Source of the DNA: RUG572 sp964386385
Lineage (GTDB): Bacteria > Verrucomicrobiota > Kiritimatiellia > RFP12 > UBA1067
Direction of reading: 5' to 3'
DNA length: 64,000 nt
NCBI GenBank assembly: GCA_964386385.1
Contig: CAYLRN010000001.1
Coordinates: forward strand, 124,001-188,000
The notes under the pieces were generated by a model, which made no database searches, was not told the DNA's origin, and saw only the letters and a program-made list of their open reading frames with translations. Shown here in pieces: positions 35,151 through 43,226 of the stretch. How positions within the stretch are numbered: the stretch's first letter is position 1; every line of letters begins with the position of its first letter. The position numbers and the translations under genes were made by a program.

Positions 35151-36431
35151 TCAGACGTAGCGTTCCAGGAATCCGGCGAGTTTTTCGCCGAGGCGCGTCT
35201 CAAGCCAGGGCGTCACCTTCCAGAAGTCGCGCAGGTCGAGGTAGTCGGACACCGCCGCGCCCTGCCCGGGCTTCACCCCCCATTCAGCGCGTAGAAGGAC
35301 GTTCCGCGCCGTCGCGTCGGGCGAGACGAACTCCACCACCTGCGTCCTGTAGCCGAGTATGCGCAATATCATCGCGCGGAATGCGTCCGTCATGATATCG
35401 CACATCCGCTCGCGCAGTATGCCGTGGCGCAGGACGCCGAGGAACGCCCCCGGCCCGGTGGCGGACTGCGTGGCGACCTTTCCAAGCGCCTTCTGGAGCT
35501 CGTGCTGGCAGCAGGGGGCGCTGAGGATGAACCGCGCCTTCCACTCCACGCCCTTCGCCAGCGCCTCGTCGGTAGCCGTGTCGCAGGCGTGGAGGGAGAC
35601 GACCATGTCCGCCTTCGCCTTTTCAGCGTCGCCGCCGTTCTCCTTGAGAAACGCCCCCAGGTCGAAGTCCGCCAGATCGCCCGTCGCAAAGAGGACCTTG
35701 TCGGCGACGTCGAGGCTTTCCGCCATCTCCCTCGCCGCATCCGTGACATCGGAGCGCCTGTCGACGCCGACGATCCTCACGTCCGCGTATCCAAGCGACT
35801 GCGTCAGATGGAAGTAGAGCGCAAGCGTGAGGTACGCCTTGCCGCAGCCGCAGTCGACGACGGTGAACGGGCGCTCGCCGGCCTTGTCCTTCTCCGTCTC
35901 CTCCTTCAAGACGTCGGAGACGACCTTGAGGAATTCGTTCACCTGGTCGTACTTCCCGCGCATCGACGCGCGAACGGCGCCGGAGCCGTCCGCGACGCCG
36001 ATCGTCCTCAGAAGCGCGGAGGAGTCGAACGACGTGAGCGGAGTCTTCTTCACGCGGTCGTGCGGACGCACCACCGCGACGCGCTCCATCGCGGCGGAGC
36101 GCGACGCCGACACGCGCCCCTTGCGCGTGACGCGCACGTGCAGGTCGCCCGTCGCCGTCATGAGATGCAGGTCGCGGACGCCCTTCTGCGCTATGATCTC
36201 CTCAAGGCCGGCGGCCGCGCCGGCCTTGTCGAAGTTCTTCACGCGAACCTTGCCGTCGTCCACCATCTCCGCCTGGAAGCGCGTCTCACCGCCGATTTCG
36301 ACGGGACGCATCGAAATGCGGAACGTCGTTCCGTTGCGGCGCACGGTCTGGACGATTTTCATGAATCCGTCGCCGAGGACGCGCGCCCTGATCTCGTCCG
36401 CAAGTTCCCTGTCCAGCTCTCCACGTTCCAT
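35151..36431 (-). CDS. SAM-dependent methyltransferase (Methyltransf_32-like)
   Basis: A 426-residue protein whose C-terminal half is a class I methyltransferase: VDCGCGKAYLTLALYFHL (SAM-binding motif I) near residue 190, IVGVDRRSDV (motif II), VVSLHACDTATDEAL (motif IV) near 280 and LSAPCCQHELQ. These fit the METTL25/RRNAD1-like Methyltransf_32 group, thought to act on RNA or protein. The N-terminal 150 residues look like a separate substrate-binding region with VRDLHLMTATGDLHVRVTRK. It starts 3 nt after the stop of the 5-formyl-THF cyclo-ligase gene. Confidence 0.85.
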   Translation of the reverse strand: MERGELDRELADEIRARVLGDGFMKIVQTVRRNGTTFRISMRPVEIGGETRFQAEMVDDGKVRVKNFDKAGAAAGLEEIIAQKGVRDLHLMTATGDLHVRVTRKGRVSASRSAAMERVAVVRPHDRVKKTPLTSFDSSALLRTIGVADGSGAVRASMRGKYDQVNEFLKVVSDVLKEETEKDKAGERPFTVVDCGCGKAYLTLALYFHLTQSLGYADVRIVGVDRRSDVTDAAREMAESLDVADKVLFATGDLADFDLGAFLKENGGDAEKAKADMVVSLHACDTATDEALAKGVEWKARFILSAPCCQHELQKALGKVATQSATGPGAFLGVLRHGILRERMCDIMTDAFRAMILRILGYRTQVVEFVSPDATARNVLLRAEWGVKPGQGAAVSDYLDLRDFWKVTPWLETRLGEKLAGFLERYV

Positions 36432-36434
36432 TTT

Positions 36435-37019
36435 CTATATCTCCGCTTTCCATCCGGTCACGACAACGCAGTCGACACGCCTGTCATGCGGGTCCTGCGG
36501 CAGTTCTTCCAGGTCTTTCAACACTTGAAACTCATAGGCGACGCCCACGATGAGCGCCTTCGGACGGGCTTTCGCGAGCAGCCTGTCGTACCATCCGCCG
36601 CCATAGCCCAGCCGGCGTCCGTCACGCTTGAAGGCCAGGCCGGGGACAATCCACACGTCGACGTCCTCCGGCGCGACGGGCCGGAAGTCCTTTGGCTCGC
36701 GGACGCCGTGCGGCCCTTCCACAACGGCGTCGCCTTCGGCAAACTCCACAAGCGAATAGCATTTTTTCTCCGGATTCCATCTCGGCACGGCAACGAGACT
36801 CTTCTGGCTCCACAGCAGCTCCGCGACCTCGTCCACGTCGAGTTCCTCCGAAGTGGCGAGATAGAGCGCAAACGTCTTCTTGCAAAGCACGGCCTCGAAG
36901 AGCTTCGGGAAGAGCATGAGGTTGTGGAAGAGCTGGGTCGACGCCTTCTTCCTCTGTTCGGGGAGAACCGCCTTGCGAATGCGGCGCATCTCCTCGCGTA
37001 TTTCGGATTTTGTCTTCAT
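36435..37019 (-). CDS. 5-formyltetrahydrofolate cyclo-ligase
   Basis: A 194-residue enzyme converting 5-formyl-THF and ATP to 5,10-methenyl-THF. The N-terminus KSEIREEMRRIRKAV fits the family. The ATP- and folate-binding motifs are VWIVPGLAFKRDGRRLGYGG, GWYDRLLAKA and VGVAYEFQVL. The start at 37019 gives the normal length (about 190-200). It follows the rnd gene by 55 nt and runs into the methyltransferase gene. Confidence 0.95.
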   Translation of the reverse strand: MKTKSEIREEMRRIRKAVLPEQRKKASTQLFHNLMLFPKLFEAVLCKKTFALYLATSEELDVDEVAELLWSQKSLVAVPRWNPEKKCYSLVEFAEGDAVVEGPHGVREPKDFRPVAPEDVDVWIVPGLAFKRDGRRLGYGGGWYDRLLAKARPKALIVGVAYEFQVLKDLEELPQDPHDRRVDCVVVTGWKAEI

Positions 37020-37074
37020 GACCAGCTCTTTTCTAGTCAAATTCTCCACGGCCCGACGCTCCTTTCCGCATGGT

Positions 37075-38181
37075 TCACGCGACCGCGAACCTCTCCAGGA
37101 TCTCGCGGCCTGCGACTTCGTACCGCCACCCGTTCGCAAGCGGGTTTGACCGGTCTTCGGGATTGTCCACCCACGCCGTGACCGTGGCGCGGTTGGCTAT
37201 GACCGAGGCGTCGACGTGGATTTCCTCCGCCTTCGCGCGAATGAATTCCAGGGCGTCGTCCGCGGCGGCAAGCACCTCGTGGACGTAGTGAGGGCGCGGG
37301 TCGTCCGGAAGTTCATCCTCCGGCAGGTCGAGCGCGCCCTGGATCGCGTCCGCGTAGAAGCCGGACAGCATTTCGACCTGTCCGCGGTTCCGGAGCCGGT
37401 GCGAGATGCGAACGCGGCGCGGGTCGGTCGGAAGCGCCGCCGCCATCTCCACGAGGGAGTCGTCCTTCCCCAGCCAGTTCTTCGGCAGGTTCCACTCCCG
37501 CGCCGTCACCTCGCGGACCGCGGCTATGGCGCGAAGGGCGGCGAGGCCGCGGCCGTCAAGGTGGTGGCGTCCGCACTTTATCCGCTTCCACACCTCGTCG
37601 GGATCCGCGTCGCCGTAGAGGCCGGGCTCGTCGTACGCGCCCTGTTCCTCCTCCTCCCATGCGAGAGTTCCGAGTTCGCCGCACTTCTCAAGGAGATGTC
37701 TGCGCAGCGCTCCGAGATGGCGCACGTCGTCGAGGGCATATGAGATCTGGGCGTCGGTGAGCGGACGCCGGCTCCAGTCCGTCACCGTCTCCGTCTTCGG
37801 AAGTCCCACGTCGATTGCCTCGAAGAGAAGCTTCTGGAGCGACGTCTTCGCGCGAAACCCGGCGAACGCGGCCGCGAGCTGCGTGTCGAAGACGCGGCGC
37901 GGCTTCGCGCCCGTCCAGTGGAAGAGATGGTCGAGGTCCTGATGCGCGTCGTGCAGGATCTTCACCACGCCGTCGTCGCGGATCAGGTCGGCCAGGGGGG
38001 CGGGGTCGAGCCCGGTCAGGCAGTCGACAATCCAGCTCGTGCCGTCGTCGGCGCCGAGCTGCACGAGGCTGAGAAGAGGGCGGTTCGTGCTGCGCCAGAC
38101 GAATTCCGTGTCCAGCGCGGCGACGCCATCGGCCCTGAGCCTGGCGCATACGTCCTCCAGTTCGACTTTGTTGCGTATCAT
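37075..38181 (-). CDS. rnd: Ribonuclease D-like 3'-5' exonuclease
   Basis: A 368-residue DEDDy exonuclease that trims the 3' ends of structured RNAs. Exo I is VAALDTEFVW (Asp/Glu), Exo II VKILHDAHQDLDHL, Exo III ISYALDDVRHL with the Tyr of the DEDDy class. The stretch KTSLQKLLFEAIDVGLPK between them is typical for RNase D. The C-terminal half contains one to two HRDC-like helical domains. The start at 38181 is preceded by AGGA and by an extended -10 TGATACAAT about 36 nt away. Confidence 0.95.
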   Translation of the reverse strand: MIRNKVELEDVCARLRADGVAALDTEFVWRSTNRPLLSLVQLGADDGTSWIVDCLTGLDPAPLADLIRDDGVVKILHDAHQDLDHLFHWTGAKPRRVFDTQLAAAFAGFRAKTSLQKLLFEAIDVGLPKTETVTDWSRRPLTDAQISYALDDVRHLGALRRHLLEKCGELGTLAWEEEEQGAYDEPGLYGDADPDEVWKRIKCGRHHLDGRGLAALRAIAAVREVTAREWNLPKNWLGKDDSLVEMAAALPTDPRRVRISHRLRNRGQVEMLSGFYADAIQGALDLPEDELPDDPRPHYVHEVLAAADDALEFIRAKAEEIHVDASVIANRATVTAWVDNPEDRSNPLANGWRYEVAGREILERFAVA

Positions 38182-38540
38182 GTGCGTTCCATCCTGACAA
38201 GAAATCTGTATCGGCAATTGTATCAGAATCGCCTCGCCCCTGTAAAGCGGCATGTCGCGAACGGAAAAGATGCGCAGTTCGTTATAGTAGTGGAGCCGGA
38301 GCTGCGGCGACTGTGCGAGGACTATTCCGCATGCCGGAACTTCTGCGTCCCATGCAAGACGGGGCGGGACAACTCCGCATCCAGCCAACTCAATCCTTCA
38401 AGAAGGCGTCCAGTATTTGACGAACGCAATGACTACATCGGTAATCAAAGAGTGTCCTTTCTGTTTGACGAACTGGGGGCCGCCATCCGCCATCGTTCCG
38501 TTTTTTTCTCCATTCGCCAAGACGTCCGTCCGTTTTATGG
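38182..38540. other. Divergent intergenic region, no gene seen
   Basis: About 360 nt between rnd (minus) and the coiled-coil gene (plus). It contains the two divergent promoters listed separately. In between I find no convincing coding frame, RNA fold or repeat. Confidence 0.6.
38217..38225 (-). promoter_or_regulatory. Extended -10 promoter of rnd
   Basis: Minus strand TGATACAAT, giving a leader of roughly 30 nt with AGGA before the ATG at 38181. Confidence 0.45.
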
Positions 38541-38546
38541 TATAAT
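38538..38546 (+). promoter_or_regulatory. Extended -10 promoter, leaderless geometry
   Basis: TGGTATAAT followed by 7 nt (GGCGCAC) and then the ATG of the coiled-coil protein. No SD fits in between, so a leaderless mRNA is predicted. Confidence 0.6.
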
Positions 38547-38553
38547 GGCGCAC

Positions 38554-39993
38554 ATGATGAAAAATTTCGCATATCTTGCCTTCGTTCTCTCCGCAGCCGC
38601 CGCCCTTTCCTGCGTCGCCCTCGCCGAAGAGGCCGCCGACGACTTCGCATCGCTCTACGCAATCGCCCGCGAGGAGGAGGCGATCGGAGCTCTTTCAAAG
38701 GCGGACCTCCAACTGCCCACCGAACGGCAGAAGGCCCTCGACCGCGTCATGGACGCATACCGGAAGGGATTCAGGTCGCGCGCGGCATGGACGCTCTTCG
38801 TCATCGAGAACGCGGAGCGCGGCCTTTCCAGGGCGGACGCCGATTCCGTGAAGAGCGCATGGGCGGGCGGCGAGCGCGGCTACCTTCTCGACCTTGAAAA
38901 GCACGTCCTCGACCTTGAATTCCGCGGTCTGAAGTTCGCGGCAAGCGCCAAGGCGCATCTCGACGAGAACGGGGAATTGTCCTCGCTCCTTGAAACCGCC
39001 AGAAAGGAAATCAAAGACCAGTCCGAAGCCGCGACGCGGACGCTGCGCCAGGCGCAGGAGAAGGCGAAGGCGGACGTCGAGGCGGTTCGCGAAACGCTTG
39101 CCGCCGCCGAGGCGCGAAACGCGAAGATGTCCGAGGCGATGGAAAAGCTGGTGGCGGCCAACCGCAAGGCGGTCGAGGCCATGGGCAGGAAGGACAAGAC
39201 GATTGCCGAACTGAAGTCCGCCGCCGTCGCCGCGCAAAAGGCAATGACGGCCACAAACTCCGCCCTCTCCACAGAACGCGCCGCCCTTTCCGCTGAGCGC
39301 GCGAAATCGGCAAAGGCCATTTCGGAACTCAAGGCGTCGCTTGACGGCGCGCGCAAGTCGCTGAACGCGACGAACGCGGCGTTCGCCGCGGAACGGGCCG
39401 CCGGCGCAAAGTCCGTCGCCGAAATCAGGTCAGCGCTCGACGCCGCGTCTAAGAAAGCCGCCGAACTCGAAAAGGAGCTTGCGACCCTCCGCTCGGAGAC
39501 GGAAAAGTCCGTCGCATCCGTCCGCGAGGAATCGCAGAAGGCCGTCGCCACGGCCCGCTCGGAGGCCGAGGCCGCCAAGGCGGAGGCGGCACACCAGACC
39601 GCGGAGGCGAAGCGCTGCAGGGAAGAGCTGGACAATGCGAGGCGGGAATGCGCCATGCGCGAAAACGCGCTCCAGAAGGCACTGGACGACAAACGCGCCC
39701 TTGAGCTGCAGTTGCAGAAGCCGGCCGCCGGAACCCCAGGTCTGCCTGCGGAAGCGCAGGCCGAAGCCCCCGCAGGCGCAGACGGCAATCAGTCCGCCGA
39801 AACGCCGGCGGCGGATGCAAATGCGCAAGACACACCGCCCGCCGCTCCGAATGCCGTCTCCGCCGAATCTCCCGCCGCCGGCGCGGCCGAAAACGCGGCG
39901 ACAAACGCTCCCGCGAACGGCCTTGGCGTCGAGAGCCTTCTCAACAACCCCGACGCGATGCTGCTTGCGCCCGCGAAGAGCGAAGCGCGCTGA
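38554..39993 (+). CDS. Secreted or periplasmic long coiled-coil protein
   Basis: A 479-residue protein with signal peptide MMKNFAYLAFVLSAAAALSC ending near ALAEEA. Residues about 20-130 are a helical globular part (SLYAIAREEEAIGALSKADL). Residues about 140-390 form an Ala/Lys/Glu-rich coiled coil with heptad texture (KAKADVEAVRETLAAAEARN, KAVATARSEAEAAKAEAAHQ). The last 90 residues are Pro/Ala/Asn-rich and disordered. TolA- or surface-fibre-like architecture is suggested, but no C-terminal functional domain is seen. Its end overlaps the convergent HAD gene by 53 nt. A promoter lies 7 nt before the start. Confidence 0.82.
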   Translation: MMKNFAYLAFVLSAAAALSCVALAEEAADDFASLYAIAREEEAIGALSKADLQLPTERQKALDRVMDAYRKGFRSRAAWTLFVIENAERGLSRADADSVKSAWAGGERGYLLDLEKHVLDLEFRGLKFAASAKAHLDENGELSSLLETARKEIKDQSEAATRTLRQAQEKAKADVEAVRETLAAAEARNAKMSEAMEKLVAANRKAVEAMGRKDKTIAELKSAAVAAQKAMTATNSALSTERAALSAERAKSAKAISELKASLDGARKSLNATNAAFAAERAAGAKSVAEIRSALDAASKKAAELEKELATLRSETEKSVASVREESQKAVATARSEAEAAKAEAAHQTAEAKRCREELDNARRECAMRENALQKALDDKRALELQLQKPAAGTPGLPAEAQAEAPAGADGNQSAETPAADANAQDTPPAAPNAVSAESPAAGAAENAATNAPANGLGVESLLNNPDAMLLAPAKSEAR

Positions 39994-40663
39994 TGGCGAC
40001 GTCGACTGCCTCCTGAAGGCCCGAGACGACCGGACATCCCGCGCGCGCAAGGCGTTCTCGCGTCTGGTGTCCGCACGAGACGAGAACGCACTGCCCGCCG
40101 ACGTCCGCCGCGACCTCCGCGTCGTGGAGCGTGTCGCCGATGAAAATGCGCGGCGTGTCCGAACGGCTTTCCGCGAACAGCTGGCGGGCGCGTTCGAGTT
40201 TCGACGCGCCGTCAAGGTTGTCCGTCCCCGCCACGAAGTCGAAATAGCCGTCTATTCCCGCAGCCGCGACGTCGCGGCGCAGCCAGTCCTGCCGGTGGGC
40301 GGAGACGATTCCCTGCCGAAAGCCGGCGGCGCGCGCCCTTTCAAGCGCGGTGCGCGCGCCGTCGCGGATTCTCTGCGTTCCGGCCTCCATGAAGAAGCGA
40401 TGGAAATCGGTGCATATCCGGTCCCAGTCCCACCTCTCCAGGTCCACGCCGAGCTCGGCGTAGAACGGACGCACCGGAAAGCCGAAATGCGCGCGGTAGT
40501 AGTCGCGGGTCGTAGGCGCGCAGCCGCGGTCGGCCAACATCCGGTTGAGGGCGGACACCGCCGCGTCAAGGTCGTCCAGCAGCGTCCCGTTCCAGTCCCA
40601 GACAATGAGCGCACGGCCGTCGGACTCCGTCTGGCGACCATTTTCCCCTGCGCCGCAGTCCAC
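39941..40663 (-). CDS. HAD-superfamily phosphatase (phosphoglycolate-phosphatase-like)
   Basis: A 240-residue HAD hydrolase. Motif I is LIVWDWNGTLLDDLDAAV (nucleophile Asp plus general acid Asp), motif II QGIVSAHRQDWL, the Lys of motif III in DGASKLERARQLF and motif IV PRIFIGDTLHDAEVAADVG. These and the helical cap match phosphoglycolate-phosphatase-type enzymes; the true substrate is uncertain. The start is GTG at 40663, immediately after the ribokinase stop, with GAGGT about 8 nt upstream, so translation is probably coupled to ribokinase. Its 3' end runs 53 nt into the convergent coiled-coil gene. Confidence 0.88.
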   Translation of the reverse strand: MDCGAGENGRQTESDGRALIVWDWNGTLLDDLDAAVSALNRMLADRGCAPTTRDYYRAHFGFPVRPFYAELGVDLERWDWDRICTDFHRFFMEAGTQRIRDGARTALERARAAGFRQGIVSAHRQDWLRRDVAAAGIDGYFDFVAGTDNLDGASKLERARQLFAESRSDTPRIFIGDTLHDAEVAADVGGQCVLVSCGHQTRERLARAGCPVVSGLQEAVDVAISALRSSRAQAASRRGC

Positions 40664-41551
40664 CTATTTAACCTCGTCGCGGAAGGGCACGGACGGCTGG
40701 GCGCCGCGGCGCGTCGTGGAGATCGCGGCCGCGCGCTGCGCGAATGCGATTGCGGACTTGACGCCGCGCCCTTCCGAAAGAGCCACCGCGAACGCACCGT
40801 TGAACGTGTCGCCGGCCGCCACGGTGTCCACCGCCTTTACCTTCACGGCGGGATGCATTGCGCCCTCGCACCAGCAGCCCTTCGCGCCCATCGTGATCGC
40901 CACTCCGCCAACGCCGCGCTTCTTCAGGACGGCCGCGGCCTCGGCGGCGGAAGATCCGTCGACCACCTTCACGCCGGTCAGCAGCTCCGCCTCCGTCTCG
41001 TTCGGGGTAATCCACGCAAGGCATTTGTAGAGGGCCTTTGGGAGCTTCGCGGCCGGAGCCGGATTGAGGATCACCGGGACGTCTGCGGCGGAGGCTGTCT
41101 GCGCGGCCCATAGCACCGTCTCGATCGGCGTTTCAAGCTGCAGGAGCAGCGCGTCTGCCTTCTCGATTTCCCGCCTGAACGGCTCGACGTCCGCCGGCGC
41201 CAGCGTTCCGTTCGCGCCGAGGGCGACGGATATGACGTTGCGCCCCTTCCTGTCGACGAGGATGAGAGCCGTGCCGGATGCGTTTTCGCGGTCGACCACG
41301 AGCCGCGCCTTGATGCCGTCGGCCTTCATCCTGGACGCCGTTTCGCGTCCAAAAAGGTCGTCGCCCACCTTCGCGATGAAGGTGCAGTTTCCCTTCTTCT
41401 CGGAAAGACGCGCCACGGCGACCGCCTGATTCGCGCCCTTCCCGCCGGGGTTCATGGCGAAAGACCCGCCGGAGACGGTTTCGCCTACGACGGGGATCTT
41501 CGCGCCGGAGACGACCATGTCCGTGTTTGAACTTCCAAGTACGACTATCAT
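40664..41551 (-). CDS. rbsK: Ribokinase
   Basis: A 295-residue PfkB-family kinase that phosphorylates D-ribose. The N-terminus IVVLGSSNTDMVVSGAKIP, the sugar-binding SFAMNPGGKGANQAVAVARL, the anion hole and base TVAAGDTFNGAFAVAL, and the NPAPAAKLPKALY and ITPNETEAELLTG stretches are diagnostic of ribokinases. The ATG at 41551 has AAGGAGGG upstream. A HAD phosphatase follows with no gap. Upstream is a Gfo/Idh/MocA oxidoreductase. Confidence 0.95.
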   Translation of the reverse strand: MIVVLGSSNTDMVVSGAKIPVVGETVSGGSFAMNPGGKGANQAVAVARLSEKKGNCTFIAKVGDDLFGRETASRMKADGIKARLVVDRENASGTALILVDRKGRNVISVALGANGTLAPADVEPFRREIEKADALLLQLETPIETVLWAAQTASAADVPVILNPAPAAKLPKALYKCLAWITPNETEAELLTGVKVVDGSSAAEAAAVLKKRGVGGVAITMGAKGCWCEGAMHPAVKVKAVDTVAAGDTFNGAFAVALSEGRGVKSAIAFAQRAAAISTTRRGAQPSVPFRDEVK

Positions 41552-41643
41552 CGCGCCCTCCTTCTGTCTGTAAAACGCCGTTGCGCCGGCCGCCATGCCA
41601 ATGCCCGCGCATGGCGGCCGGCGCGAATGGAACGAAGCGGAGA

Positions 41644-43059
41644 CTAGGCCTTGAGGTCGAGTCCCATCTTGGCGAGGTCAACGTCGCCGAAGCCGTAGGG
41701 CTTCTGGGTCTTCCATCCGCCGCGGGTGAAGTCGGGGACGTCAATCGAGCGGCCGCGGTTGTCGGCGGACTTCTCGGTCAGCTCGTTGAGCGAGCACCAC
41801 GTGGCGAGGTCGTACACGTCCATGTCGAGGGGCTGTCCCATCTGGAGACACCAGGCGAGACGGAGAAGCATGAGGAAGTCCATGCCGCCGTGTCCGCCGT
41901 GGACCCTGGCGTATTCGCCGGCGGTCTTCCAGAGCGGATGCCTGTACTTCTCGCGAAGCTCTGCCGTCACCTTGTCGTTGTAGGAGTGCGCGCCCTTTCC
42001 GAGTTCCGTCTCAAGCGCGATGCGCAGAGGATAGTCCTGGAGGATGCCCTTCGTGCCGGAAATCATGTTGATGCGGCTGTAGGGGCGCGGGCCGGTGACG
42101 TTGTGCTGCACCATGATCGTGCGGCCGAGCTTCGTCTTGATGATGGTCGTGTTCATGTCGGCCATCTTGACGTTGCGTCCGAGGACTTCGGGATTCGCCT
42201 TGGCGAAGCCGCCGTCGCGCAGTTCATGGAAGCCGGCCTGGCGGGAGTCGACGGAGACGAGGAAGTCGAATGCGTCGCCGCGGTTGACGTCCATGTCGAT
42301 GCAGATCGGGCCGAGTCCGTGCGTCGGATACTGGTTGCCGCCGTGCGCCTGGTTGTAGCGAAGACGCCAGTAGTCCCAGTAGCCGCCGTTGCCGGTCTTC
42401 TGGTCGAACGTGCCGTAGCAGTACGTGCGGAGGTCGTGGATGTAGGCTCCCTCGCCATGGACGAGCGTGCCGAAAAGACCCTGCCGGCACATGTTGAGGG
42501 CGAGCATTTCCGTCTCGCCGTAGCAGCAGTTCTCAAGCTGCATGCAGTGGCGGCGCGTGCGTTCGGACGTCTCGACGAGCGCCCAGCACTCCTCTATCGT
42601 CAGCGCGCTGGGCACTTCCGTGACGACGTGCTTGCCGTGCTCCATCGCGTAGAGGGCGATCGGGGCGTGGAGCTCCCACGGCGTGCCGTTGTAGACGAGG
42701 TCGATGTCAGAAGAGTCGCAGAGCTTCTTCCAGGCCTCCGGGCTGCCGGTGTAGACGCGCGGCTTCGCGATCTTGTTGTTCGCGCACTTCCGAAGCGCGT
42801 TGTCAATGCGCGGCTGCGAGAGGTCGCAGACGGCGACGATCTTCACGAACGGAATCTTTCCGAGGTCGAGTCCGAGCGACCCGCGGCCGAGACCGATCAC
42901 GCCCACTCGCAGTTCCTTGAACGGCTTGTCCGCCCATCCCTGCATTGTCTTCGATCCCGGTGCGGGCAGCTTCTGGCGTCCGCTCGCCGTGCCGACCATC
43001 GCCGCGGCGGCGCCCATCCAGAATGCGCCCTTCAGGAATTCACGTCTGTTCGTAGCCAT
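41644..43059 (-). CDS. Tat-exported Gfo/Idh/MocA-family oxidoreductase
   Basis: A 471-residue protein with Tat leader MATNRREFLKGAFWMGAAAA; AAAGGA precedes the ATG at 43059, and a second ATG at 43068 is less well placed. The Rossmann domain contains VGVIGLGRGSLGLDL, VAVCDLSQPRIDNAL and KHVVTEVPSALTIEEC, equal to the EKP region. The following beta-sheet domain includes a His-rich stretch GGNQYPTHGLGPICIDMDVN, often seen in secreted members such as alpha-N-acetylgalactosaminidase-like or aldose oxidoreductases. A redox-neutral glycosidase mechanism is possible. It neighbours GH97 and ribokinase. Confidence 0.9.
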   Translation of the reverse strand: MATNRREFLKGAFWMGAAAAMVGTASGRQKLPAPGSKTMQGWADKPFKELRVGVIGLGRGSLGLDLGKIPFVKIVAVCDLSQPRIDNALRKCANNKIAKPRVYTGSPEAWKKLCDSSDIDLVYNGTPWELHAPIALYAMEHGKHVVTEVPSALTIEECWALVETSERTRRHCMQLENCCYGETEMLALNMCRQGLFGTLVHGEGAYIHDLRTYCYGTFDQKTGNGGYWDYWRLRYNQAHGGNQYPTHGLGPICIDMDVNRGDAFDFLVSVDSRQAGFHELRDGGFAKANPEVLGRNVKMADMNTTIIKTKLGRTIMVQHNVTGPRPYSRINMISGTKGILQDYPLRIALETELGKGAHSYNDKVTAELREKYRHPLWKTAGEYARVHGGHGGMDFLMLLRLAWCLQMGQPLDMDVYDLATWCSLNELTEKSADNRGRSIDVPDFTRGGWKTQKPYGFGDVDLAKMGLDLKA

Positions 43060-43083
43060 GTCAACCATTCCTTTCTTTTACTC

Positions 43084-43180
43084 TGTTGCTTGTTCGGTAA
43101 TGCTTTCCCGCCCGCCATCCATTGTGGCATCTTGAATATCATTCGTCGGTCCGCCAGATAGGGCGGGGCATCCCTCTTTT
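43084..43180. repeat. Diverged copy of the 125-bp repeat
   Basis: The segment contains TTCCCGCCCGCCATCCAT, then a GGCATCTTGAATATCATTCG stretch and AGGGCGGGGCATCCC, the same order of blocks as in the tandem array at 22111-22472 but with several changes and only half of the GC hairpin. It fills the gap between the Gfo/Idh/MocA and GH97 genes. Confidence 0.75.
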
Positions 43181-43226
43181 CCCCTTGAAAGCCACGTCGG
43201 CATTATGCTGTCAGGAATGCCATGCG

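Noticed and set aside
37918..38553. N-terminal extension of the plus-strand coiled-coil protein
   Set aside because: The extension overlaps rnd on the other strand and lacks SD; the signal peptide at 38554 with its promoter fixes the start.
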